DNA of 64,000 nucleotides from Emydura subglobosa (Eukaryota > Chordata > Testudines > Chelidae). A model generated the notes under the pieces. The model did no database searches, was not told where the DNA came from, and saw only the letters and a program-made list of their open reading frames with translations. The translations under genes and the position numbers were made by a program. Each line of letters starts with the position of its first letter. The first letter of the stretch is position 1. Where the stretch lies: assembly GCA_007922225.1 (NCBI GenBank), contig ML680048.1, positions 41,592 to 105,591 on the forward strand. Direction: 5' to 3'. Positions 42,153-51,676 of this stretch are shown in pieces.

Positions 42153-44684
42153 ATGCAGATCTCTGTCTGGCTGCTGCTCCCCACGGTTCTTCTGCTGCCC
42201 CTTGGGGCTTGGTCTGGTGAGTGGGACATAGATTGGGGCCCTCTGGGGCTTTGGGATGAACGGGGGGGTTTGCAGGATGTGGGCTTTCTGGCTGGTATCT
42301 AAGGAACCCCTGGGGCTTTGGGGTGAATGGGGTGTGTGTCTAGTGGCTCACAGGGGTGAACGGGGGGGTTATTAACATCTGGATCGATGCAGAGCGGGAG
42401 AGGGGCTGCATCCAGGGGTCCATAGCTGTGCACAACTGGGGTGTGGGGCTCACCAGGCCTGAGGATGACAAATCTGGTCCTGCCGGGGCATCCCATGGGC
42501 GCCAGCGCTGATCCATCCCCTCCTCTCTTTCTGCGGTGCCAGGAGAGATCATCGGGGGCCGGGTCGCTGAGCCCCATTCTCGACCCTACATGGCCTTTCT
42601 CAGCAGAGAGACCTCCACGGGTCCAAAGATGTGCGGAGGCTTCCTGGTGCGGAAGGATTTTGTGCTGACAGTCGCCCACTGCGCTGAGGGGTAAGAGCCT
42701 GTTTGTCTCTGCGTCCCGGTGTCTCCCCGAACCCAGGATGCAGCTGTGCAGGGATCCAGCTGTGCAGGGACCCAGCTGTGCAGGGATCCAGCTGTGCAAA
42801 GCCCTCTTCCTTTTACTTGTATCCTGTGGGAAAGTCAAAGAGTAGCCCAAGGGCATCAGAGCCAGCACTGGGTCATTGGCATTCATGGTGTAAACACATT
42901 ACAACGTAATTCATTCTTTAGGGGCCGGTTGTGTGGTTATTTAGGGTTGTTTAATACCGAAATCAGGGTCCCCTCCCTCATTCCAGGTGTTGTCCAGATC
43001 CCGACCGAGCCCTGCTCCGATTCCTGCAGCTGATGCCCCCTGGCTGCGGGTCTTCTCCTAGGTCCCACCCCCAGAAGAGCAGGGCAGGGCTCTGGGCTAG
43101 AGGATCCGGGCACAGACCCCATCTGGATCGAGCCAGGGTGGGTTCCTGCGGTGCAGGGAGCTGAGCCCCAGGGGCTGGGAGGATACCGGACAGCGAAGGG
43201 GATGAGGAGAACAGCACATGGGGCCGGGGGAGACACCGGCTGGGACCCCAACACCACGGGGCAGGGGCCCTGTCCTGTAGTCGGCACCCACTAGAGGGGA
43301 AAGGCCCATTGTGCCCAGTTCCCACCCCCGCAGCCAGCCAGTGCCCAGCCCCGGGGCCGGATGGAAGCCGGCACGCATGCAGTGGGGTGAGGATTTTCAG
43401 GCTGGCAGCTGAGTCTGAGATCTCGGCCTCAGAGCCCCAGGCTGCCCCGTCCCCCCATATCACTGTCCCTGTGCCCACCCCATACCAGCTCCCCGCCCTG
43501 CCTCTAATGCCCCACACGTTGTTCTTGGCTCTCACAGCGAGATCACGGTGTTACTGGGGGCCCACAACATGAGCAAAAGGGAACGGAGCCAACAGGTGAT
43601 CCCCGCACGCGCCAAGATCCCCCACCCACAATATGACAAAGAAACTTATAACAAAGACATCATGCTGCTGCAGGTACCGCCCCATCCCATCACCCCGCCC
43701 TCTGTGACCTCACACTGCTGCAGGCACCGCCCAGTCCCATAACCGCGCCCCCTGTGACCTCACACTGCTGCAGGCCCCTTCCCCATCCCATCACCGCATC
43801 ACCTGTAAGCTGACACTGGTGCAGGCCCCCCCCCCATCCCATAATCCTGCCCACAGTGAGCTCACACCGCTGCAGGCTCCACCCCATTCCATCACCCCGC
43901 CCCTAGTGACCGTCTCTCCATGTCTTTTCCTGGCCGTGGGGTGTGTCTCTGTGTCCCTGAGTGGGACCCTTATGCTGATCATCATTGGTCTTATTATATC
44001 TCAGCTGAGGAGGAAAGCGAAGCTGACCCGATGGGTGAAAACCATCCCCCTGCCCCGCACCGAGGAGACAGTACAGCCCGGGAAAAAATGCAGCGTCGCC
44101 GGCTGGGGCTGGACTAGCGCAGACGGTGAGGAGACCTCGGATACGCTGCAGGAGGTGGACGTGGTGGTGATGCCGGAGGCTGCATGTTGGAGTACTCCTC
44201 ATGGGCCAGATGAGAACTATGACCCCTCCACAATGCTGTGTGCGGGGGACCCAGATGAGGGCAAAAACCCTTCCAAGGTGATTCTCCTCCTGGCTTCAAG
44301 CCCCCTTGACCAATGGTTGTGATTTACGAGTCTATAGGGGTTGCAGTCAGGCTGCAAAGCACAGATGGAAGGGCAGGTCCCCCTTGTGCTCGGTGCTGTA
44401 CAAATGAATGGGAAAATAGCTGCTCTTTTGCAGGGAGGAGGCAGAGACCAGGCAGGCTGCAGGTAGGGTGCGAGGCAGAGACTGGCAGCCCCACGGCTGG
44501 ATGTTCTTTATCTGTTTCTTGTTCCATTTCTCAGGGCGACTCTGGGGGCCCCCTGGTGTGCGGGCGAAAGGCCCAGGGCATCGTCTCCTATGATTTCGAT
44601 GATGAGACCCAACCCGTGGTGTACACAAGAGTCTCCACCTTCATCCCCTGGATTCACGAGACGATGAAGAAGCTGCAGCCCTGA
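42153..44684 (+). CDS. Copy D: intact chymase-locus (granzyme / mast-cell protease-like) serine protease, five exons
   Basis: Exons 42153-42216, 42543-42690, 43538-43673, 44005-44277 and 44535-44684 join through GT/AG borders (phases 1, 2, 0, 0) into 256 codons. The ATG gives a signal peptide (residues 1-21, Leu-rich), then the Gly-Glu propeptide and the mature N-terminus [14 protein letters not shown] at 24. Catalytic His67 (TVAHC), Asp111 (YNKDIMLLQ) and Ser210 (GDSGGPLVC) are all present, with Cys pairs C52-C68, C145-C216 and C177-C195 and no C191-C220 pair. The NMS sequon is at 81. The S1 pocket is unusual: Asn at 189 (residue 204), Asp instead of the common Gly at 216 (residue 227) and Val at 226 (residue 235), so specificity cannot be read off from granzyme B (Arg226) or chymase. 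Length, exon phases and propeptide fit the granzyme B/H, cathepsin G and chymase group. It lies head-to-head with C and shares its promoter sequence. Confidence 0.94.
43674..43915 (+). repeat. Intron 3 minisatellite of copy D (four units of about 50 bp)
   Basis: Units begin GACCTCACACTGCTGCAG, GACCTCACACTGCTGCAG, GCTGACACTGGTGCAG and GAGCTCACACCGCTGCAG, each followed by a CCCC(A/T)TCCCAT(C/A)A-type spacer. The first 18 bases copy the 3' end of exon 3 (GACATCATGCTGCTGCAG). Confidence 0.85.
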
Positions 44685-45724
44685 GCCCTGCCGGGAATCA
44701 CTGCAGGGGGCGGAGCTGCACCGCTTCTGCCCTTTGCGGAGTCTCAGCCGTGGGACCTGCTTTGCAGAGGGGCTGAGACCCCCTGGCTGAGCCCTCGCAG
44801 CTATCGCTTTGTTCAGTCAGCGCCTAACCCGTGAGCCTCAAGGCAGGGAGCCTAGGGGAGTTAGGAGCCGGGTTCAAGCCTGGCTCCCGTCAGCTCCCTT
44901 GGAAATCTCAGCCCTCAGCCAGACTCTTCGCTGGGGTGAGGGACAGAGCCCAGTCCTGGGGAAGACGCGGGGGTTTGTAGCTCTCCCGTGTCAGCTGGCC
45001 GAGGGGCTGTTCATGGGAGATCCTCGTCTGTCCCTGCCCTGCTAACTCGTGTGAAAACCCCGTTCTCACCGGGCCTGTCCCATGTGTTAGTCACCCCGGG
45101 GTGGCCCCTCCCTCTGCAAACACCCTGTCCCAGCGCCGGCCGGGCCAGCGGGCATTCACTTGTGGAAAGGGAACTCCACGAAGGCTGCACTGAGGGCAGC
45201 TCAATCGACGGCGCTGATCTTCTCCATCCCGCCTCCCCTTCCCCGTGCTGCTGAGCGGCCTGGTGCATCTCGCTCGCTGGTTTGGAGACAGGAATGAATA
45301 AAAATGAAGTTAACAAAACAATCAAGATTCCATGAACGAGCGACCGACCCGAGCCGTGAATCCAGCGCAGCCGCTGCATCCGCCGGGCGTGGGGGGAATC
45401 GGCTCCACAGACAAAGGCTGGGCTGGTGCGTAATGCGCTAGGCTGGGCCCTGGGAACGGGGAGCTGGGGGGTGGCAGCAGAGAATGAATCCATACGGGGC
45501 TGAAGGGGTCCCCACTGGCCAGGGCTGAGCTGCAAAGGGAACCACAAGGAGAAAAGCTGCCTGGGCAAGCAGCTGGTCAGACCGCAGAGGTTAGTCCTGC
45601 GTTGAGCAGGGGCTGGACTGGATGACCTCCTGAGGTCCCTTCCAACTCTAATATTCTATGATTCTATGACAAAAGGGGAACAGGTTGAAAACTGTTCTAG
45701 TGACAAATAATCGATCGGCCTCTT
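44685..45724 (+). repeat. 3' flank of copy D, part of the duplicated unit, with a short CR1 tail
   Basis: 44685-45585 is paralogous to the flanks of A, B and C. 45588-45669 is only the last about 80 bp of a CR1 (GGTTAGTCCTGC ... ATTCTATGATTCTATG), which interrupts the flank relative to copy B. The flank resumes (GGGGAACAGGTTGAAAACTG) until about 45724. No gene. Confidence 0.78.
45297..45302 (+). terminator. Poly(A) signal of copy D
   Basis: AATAAA about 610 nt after the stop, within the AATGAATAAAAATGAAG block conserved after A, B and C. Confidence 0.62.
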
Positions 45725-46300
45725 CATAGACTCTGGGTCATGGTGCTCCCGGGGTTCCCTGGTGTCAGGCAGCTCCTCCAGGTCAGGACCGGCCTCCAGG
45801 AGCTTCTTCCATCCAGCGGGCGGGGTTGGCTTCTCCCAGCTATGAGGGTCCAGCAGCCCTGCACAGTCACCAGGGTTGGGCAGCCCCCTCCAGTCGCCCG
45901 GGCCTGGCTTGCTCGGCAAGGTCTGGCGGCTCCAGGGGGTGGGGCGTTTACACCAAACAGCCGCAGGGCCTGGGTCAGGCCTAGGCTGCAGCTGCTGGGA
46001 AGACACGTCTGCCTCTGGCAGCAGCTTCCCCCTAACTGAGCTGCTGGGCCAGCCTTTTATACTTCCTGCCCTGGGCCTGGCTCCGCCTCTCTGCTTCTGG
46101 GTGGCTGGGCCTGCAGGGCCTGGTTCTGTCCAGCGGGGGCAAAGCGACCCTTCCTTGGGCCCGGGCTCCGAGGAAGGCCACAGCACCTTGCTACAGGGAT
46201 CAAATGTCCATCTGAACCTAACCCAGGTCAGTGCAGGGGGCGAAATACCGAGGGGTGCGCCACGAGCACAGGAGGGGAAATGCCAGCAGATGGCGCGGGA
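45725..46300 (-). mobile_element. Third copy of the DLEELP-type LTR-like element
   Basis: On the minus strand: TATAAAA at 46061-46055 with the same context (GGAAGTATAAAAGGCTGG, then AGCTCAGT) as the copy at 33.85 kb. The frame around 45790 reads LEAGPDLEELPDTREP with a single DLEELP. Ends are not precisely defined. Confidence 0.6.
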
Positions 46301-48106
46301 GGACAATTAGCCAGTTGTAATGGGGGGCTGGGGTGAGACCGACCTCCCCACAACTCTCCAGATTGGAAAGTCTTTGCCTGGGAAAAGCCCATTCAAATCC
46401 CTTCGGCAGCTGGGCCCAGGGCAGGTTCACAGACACTGCTTCCCAGGGCTGGGCTGGATTTCCCATCCATGGGGATGGAGACGTTTCTCTGACAGCTCGG
46501 CCCTAGTTCAAACCGGGATTAACTTGGGGCCGGGGCAGGCAGGGATCCGACGGGACGAGCCCTGTGGTGCCTCTGGCCTTGGAGCGGCCGAATCATTTGA
46601 CAACACGTGGATCTCTTAGTGCGGCGTGTCGGGATGGGGGGACCCAGGGCACCGGAGGGCAGCTCTGGGAATATCTCCCAGACAAATCTGGTCTTTAGCC
46701 TGTGGGTGTTACAGCCCCAAGCCTGTAACCAGAGACCCATCCTGCCCTGGGAGACCCTGCACCTGCCCCAGACCACATGGGTCAGGAGGGAATTGAGGGC
46801 TGGAGACCTTTGTATCAGATCTGTACTGACTGCAAAGGCTACAAGATGGGAAGTGAAATTAGCAAGCACCGTGGAGGGGCTGGGAGGGTCGTGGGGCCTG
46901 GGCCCACCTGAGGGAGGGGCTGAGAGTTGGGGGGCAGCAGTGTGGGCTAGTAGCCAGAGTCTCAGGACACCTGGGTCCTGTTCCTGGCTCTGCTGCTGGG
47001 TGACCTTGGGCAAGTCACATCCCCTCTCTGCACCTCAGTTTCCCCATCTGGGGATAATGATCCTGACCGCCTTGGTAAAGTGCTTTGAGATTTGCTGAAG
47101 GGAAGAGCCTGGGCCCAGATCCTCAAAGGTATTTCTACTCCCTGTGAGGTCAAGGGGAGTTAGGCACCTAAACACGTCCTAATATCGGGGCCTATTTGTT
47201 CTTACTTAGCCCTAATGTTCTCTGAGGCTCAGCCCAGCTTCCCTTCTTCCTGCCTCCCAGCCCCATTATCGTCACCCAACCCTGCATCATTCATGAACAC
47301 AACATCCAGTCTACAGGCCAGGGAGGGAAAAGGCAGGGTGAATTCTCCAAACAACACGTATTTTATTCAGTATCAACATAATAAATAACAAATAGTCAAA
47401 TACTTGTGGGAAGTGGAGAGAAAAAAAAAAAGGAAAACCCTGAAAATAAATAAAAGTTGGGCCCAGCTTAAAATGCATGAAGCAAAACATTCAAAATTTC
47501 AATCTTTTTCACACAATTGTTTCGATGTGCGATTGTCAGGGACTGCTTAAGTTGCCCAGCCACGCTTCATGGTGATAGGTTGGCTGTCCAAATGACATGG
47601 CCCCATTCCTGGTCTCGGGTTGGGCGAAGACAAGACCCAAACAGAGAGACCTGGGGACAGAAGCGCGGCAGGCGCCGAGTATAAATCTGGACAGACACAG
47701 CATGAGAGAAGCAGCTTTTTGGGCACAGAGTCTTGGCTGGAAAGGCAGGCTCGGGACTGCGAACAGAGGAGCTCTCTGCTGCTGTTTGATTCTGACTTTC
47801 AAGATTCCTGGTAAATCAACCAGATCCCATCAAAGGAAATGCCAGACTCAATTATCAATTTGTGCTGCCATCCAGAACACAGGCAGGGCCTCGAACGTTG
47901 ACCGGCCGCTGGGGTGACAACAGAAGAGAAGAAAATTTCAAACATCGCTGGGGCATTTCCAGACACAAGGTGATTTCCAGACTGAGCCCTTTGTAGCATT
48001 TCTCTAACAGCAGAAAAAAATACTCGGCTCTAAAGTCCCTCAGGGGTTACATGCCAGAAGGGAGCCTGGTATGGCCTAGCTGGCCCTTTAAATTGGCGTG
48101 TCTCCT
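46301..48106. other. Intergenic region with a MIR SINE and a palindromic dispersed repeat
   Basis: A MIR copy lies at about 46925-47097 (CCTTGGGCAAGTCACATCCC, CCTCAGTTTCCCCATCTGG, TAAAGTGCTTTGAGATTT). Next to it, 47113-47190 holds a CAGATCCTCAAAGGTATTT...GTTAGGCACCTAA repeat of the sort common in turtles. No supported exon. Confidence 0.7.
46925..47097 (+). mobile_element. MIR SINE
   Basis: Core and 3' half of a MIR: GGGTGACCTTGGGCAAGTCA, CACCTCAGTTTCCCCATCTG, GATAATGATCCTGACC, AAAGTGCTTTGAGATTTG. Confidence 0.85.
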
Positions 48107-48253
48107 TTAACTCAGTTTCTGCAGTGTTTCATTGATCCAGGGGGTGAATTTGGAGATTCTCGTGTATACACTGGGGGGGCACCTGGCCAGATCTCCATTG
48201 GAGACGATGCCCTGGACCACCCCGTCACACACCAGCGGCCCGTCGGAATCGCC

Positions 48254-50767
48254 CTGCCAATACGGAGAATAACATCAGTGACCGACATTACCCAGCCCGG
48301 CCTGTCCCCCAGAGATCTCAGATTCTATGGGGGACGGCTGATCTCTGCTTCCGAAGGCCCAGCTCTTGACATCAAACAGACCCCGCCTGGAAAAGGGTCG
48401 GCAGAGTGTGAAATCCACAGCTGGGCAGAAGGCTGGAAAAGGCAGTATCCACAAATTGTAACTTTACACAGAGAAATTTTGCTTTTGATATTCCCAACAA
48501 GTTTCCATTTTTGCATCAAGAAAATGGAAATTTCGGGTCAGTTCCTCCCAAATGAGAAAATGTCTTTTTTTTTTTTTAAATGACCTAAAACATTTAGTGT
48601 GGCATCAGTTTAACAAAATGTTCAACTGCTTTTACCTATCCGTGTCTTGGCTTATGGGATTTGTCGTTCAGGTCTTCAGTCTCCCTAAGGGCTGGGCTCT
48701 CTTGAGGACTACATCTCCCAATGCAACCTGGGCTGGCCTCTGCCTGAGCTGTCTGGGGCATCATGGGAATATCAAGTCTCGGTGCATTGTGGGAGATATA
48801 GTCCAGGCTGGGACTACACAAGGGAAAATAGCGGCCTGAACTACAGCTCCCAGAAGGTAATGCGCGTCTAAGGAACTGCAGCTTAATGTCCAAATTGTTT
48901 GCAATTAAGTATTTTGGGTGAGCTCAAGAAACCAGAATTTAGAATCATAGAAATGTCGGGCTGGACGGGACCTCAAGAGGGCAGCGAGTGTAACCCCCTG
49001 CACTGAGGCCAGAGTGAATAAACCTAGATCATCCCTGACAGGTGTTTGTCCATCCTGGTCTTACAAACCTCCAGCGATGGAGATGCCAGAACAACCCTAG
49101 TTACCCTTCAACTCTCCTTAGAGTTAGAAAGTTTTTCACAATACACAACCACAATCTCTCTGGCTGCAGATGAAGCCTGTTTCTTCTTGTCCTAGCTTCA
49201 CTGGACATGGAAAATGTTTGATCACTCTCCTCTTTATAAGAGCCCTGAACATATTTGAAGAGGGTCCTCATATCCCCCCTTTCAGCCTTATCTTTAGCCT
49301 AAACACGCCCAGTTCTTGCAGCCTTTCCCATGGGTCAGGTTTTCTAAACCTCTGATCATTTTTTTACTGTTGCTATTTTCTTCTCTGGACTTTCTCCCAT
49401 TTGTGCGCACAGAAGGAAACATTTCAATCACTGTCCTCATCTCAGCACATTGCCTTGCGGTGGATAATGTCGAAACAAAGCATTTCGACATTTGTGAGTC
49501 AAACGTGCTTTTCGGAATTTTCCACTCTGCCGAAAATTTTGAAATCTCAGCTTTTCTTTGAAAGCCAAGGGGGGAATGTCGCCATTTCCCACGGGATGGA
49601 AATGCTTTGACGTCTCCTCAACTCCAGCGCAATCCTGATGCTACGGACGTCAGCGGCGAAGCTCCGATGAACGTCTGCAGGGCCAGGATTTTGCCCAAGG
49701 TCCTGTCTATTGGGTAGCCTCAGGGTTGAGTTCTCCAGTAGACCTTCCCGTGATGAGGAAGAGTAGAGATGGTCATAAAATAGGGAGGTGAAATGGGGTG
49801 ATTTGTCATCAACATTTTCCCTGGAACATTTTGTTAAAAAAATCAAAGCCCCAAAATGTCCCGTCACGGGGCATCATGAGAGTTGTGTTTCAGGTGCCTC
49901 ATGGCCTAATGGGAACACAGTATTCGAAGAACCCTACTGGGTCATCGAGTGCAGTTCCAGCCATCACGGGCAGCCCCGCCGTGTCATCCCATCCATAAAT
50001 ATGAAGCTCCATCATTTCCTCCCACCCAGTCCCTCTCCTTGGAGGTTGTTCCAGGTCCTCCAATCTCTGATGGACAGAAACCTTGTCCCCATCTCCGGCC
50101 ACCATTGGTCCTGGCCCATTTATTCCCATTTGGATTGTCCTTTAGCTCCATTGGCTTCTTTCCCTGCCTGGTGTTTCCTCCCCCCCACAGTATTTCTACA
50201 GCAACCAGACCCCGCTCAGCCTGTGTTTTGCGCTGAACAAGTCCAGCTCTTTCATCAGGCTGACTCTCCGTTCCCCTGAGCATCCCACCAGCCCTTCTCA
50301 GCACTGGCACCAGCTGGGATCCTTCTTTCTGGGACACAGCTGCCCAGAAATGTGTATCAGATTCCACCTGTGCTCTGCCCAGAGCCTTTACCAACTGGCC
50401 TTAAAACCTCCCCTCTGCCTGCTGGAGGCACCTCGGCTGCTCCATCCCTGGGTCGCATTGGCCTTGCACCCGGCCGCAGACCACAGCCGTCCTGCATCGA
50501 CTGACATGCCCAGGTCTCTCTCCTCTTCCGATGCTTCCAGCGGAAGAGCCCCCGGCTCAGAGTAGCCATTTCCTTGTTACTTGTGATAAATTTCACCCAG
50601 TTTCCATCAGTGCCTTGCACCAGAGACATCCCTGGCTGGGCTGCATCTCCCATGATACACCACGGCGTCCCTTCCCGCATCAGTGCAGCATGGGAGAGGC
50701 ACGGCCATGTGGTTTCCATCAGCTCAGCTGGCAGCAGGCCAGCGGCTCCAGGCAGGGGGACATTTAC
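48254..50767. other. Intron 4 of copy E with repeats
   Basis: Contains a repeat with ACTACATCTCCCAATGCA and its inverted forms (48695-48860), a CR1-like fragment (about 48940-49380, minus) and otherwise unassigned sequence. No independent gene. Confidence 0.6.
48940..49380 (-). mobile_element. CR1-like LINE 3' fragment
   Basis: Minus strand: the 3' end near 48940 (inverse of AGAATCATAGAAATGTCGGG), extending to a region encoding KMIRGLENLTHGKGCKNW, the CR1-type [10 protein letters not shown] motif. Confidence 0.7.
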
Positions 50768-51139
50768 CTCAAATGCTTTTTTCTTGGTGTTGGCATTGCC
50801 GGCGCACAGCATGGTGCTGGGGTTGTAATGTTGGTACCGCTCTCTGCACAGCCCGTCCAGCACCACCTCCTGCTCTGCCTCCTGCAGCCTGTCAGTGGTG
50901 GTGTTCATGCCGGTCCAACACCACCTGGCCCCACTGCACTCGGAGCCTGGCCTGACGTGGTGATCAGCCTCCGGCAGGGGGAGGGATCCTACCCACTCGC
51001 TCAGCTCCGCGTCATGCGACAGCTGCCACGGGTGAGAGAAAGAAAAAAACAGATCCAGATCAGAGCAGGGATCAGAGCAGGCGAGGGCCAGCACAGCCAG
51101 GCCAGAGCATGGACATGTGTCCAGGGAGTGAGTGTGAGG

Positions 51140-51377
51140 TCACTGGGCCTGGGGGATGGGATAGGGTGGTGCATGCAGCAGTGTGAGGTCACAGGGATGC
51201 AGGGGGATGGAATGGGGGCAGGACCTGCAGCAGTGTGAGGTCACTGGAGGTGGGGTGATGGGATGGGGGTGGTGCCTGCAGCAGTGTGAGGTCACTGGGG
51301 GCGGGGTGATAGGATGGGGGTAGTGTCTGAAGCAGTGTGAGGTCACTGGGGGCGGGGTGATAGAATGGGGGCGGTAC
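51140..51377 (-). repeat. Intron 3 minisatellite of copy E (about four units of 50 bp)
   Basis: Minus strand: GACCTCACACTGCTTCAG, GACCTCACACTGCTGCAG (twice), GACCTCACACTGCTGCAT, each with a CACCCCGCCCCCAGT-like spacer. The exon 3 end of E itself is CTGATCAAA, so the units resemble the exon end of the other paralogues better than that of E. Confidence 0.85.
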
Positions 51378-51676
51378 TTTGATCAGTATGATGTCATTGT
51401 CCAAGTTCTCGTTGTTGAAGGCAAATTTGTAATTTTCACATCCCAAACACGCATCTAGTCTTTGGGCAACAACATGCCGGCCCCTATCCCGCCCCAGGCC
51501 AGGGACTGGCTGGGGACGGCATGTTTCTTACCCCAGGTTGCAGTTACAATGAGCCGCTGTCACCACCACATCCTCCCGGATGAGGAACCTGCCGCAGCTT
51601 CCCGCTGACCCGATTTACACGTAGGCCATGTAGGGCCTGGTGCTGGGTGAGGCTTCCTGGCCCCCAATGACCCAAG

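Larger units (their letters stand above)
48107..51676 (-). pseudogene. Copy E: diverged chymase-locus serine protease pseudogene (exons 2-5)
   Basis: Minus strand: exon 2 51676-51532 (VIGGQEASPSTRPYMAYV, then CGRFLIREDVVVTAAHC, keeping His57); exon 3 about 51450-51378 (ends NDIILIK, keeping Asp102, but its 5' half is unrecognisable); exon 4 51022-50768 (LSHDAELSEWVGSLPLPEA ... [23 protein letters not shown]); exon 5 48253-48107 (GDSDGPLVCDGVVQGIVS ... FTPWINETLQKLS). Splice sites are intact where visible. Lesions: TAA at 51617-51615 in exon 2; Gly196 of the active-site loop is Asp (GDSDGP); GWG of exon 4 is degraded to RWC; exon 1 not found. Intron 4 is long (about 2.5 kb, with LINE and other repeats). 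It is a separate lineage from B-D. Confidence 0.87.

Noticed and set aside
43674..43915. Intron 3 repeats as additional coding exons
   Set aside because: Units are 50 bp, shift the frame and lack acceptor sites; joining exon 3 directly to exon 4 gives the intact protease.
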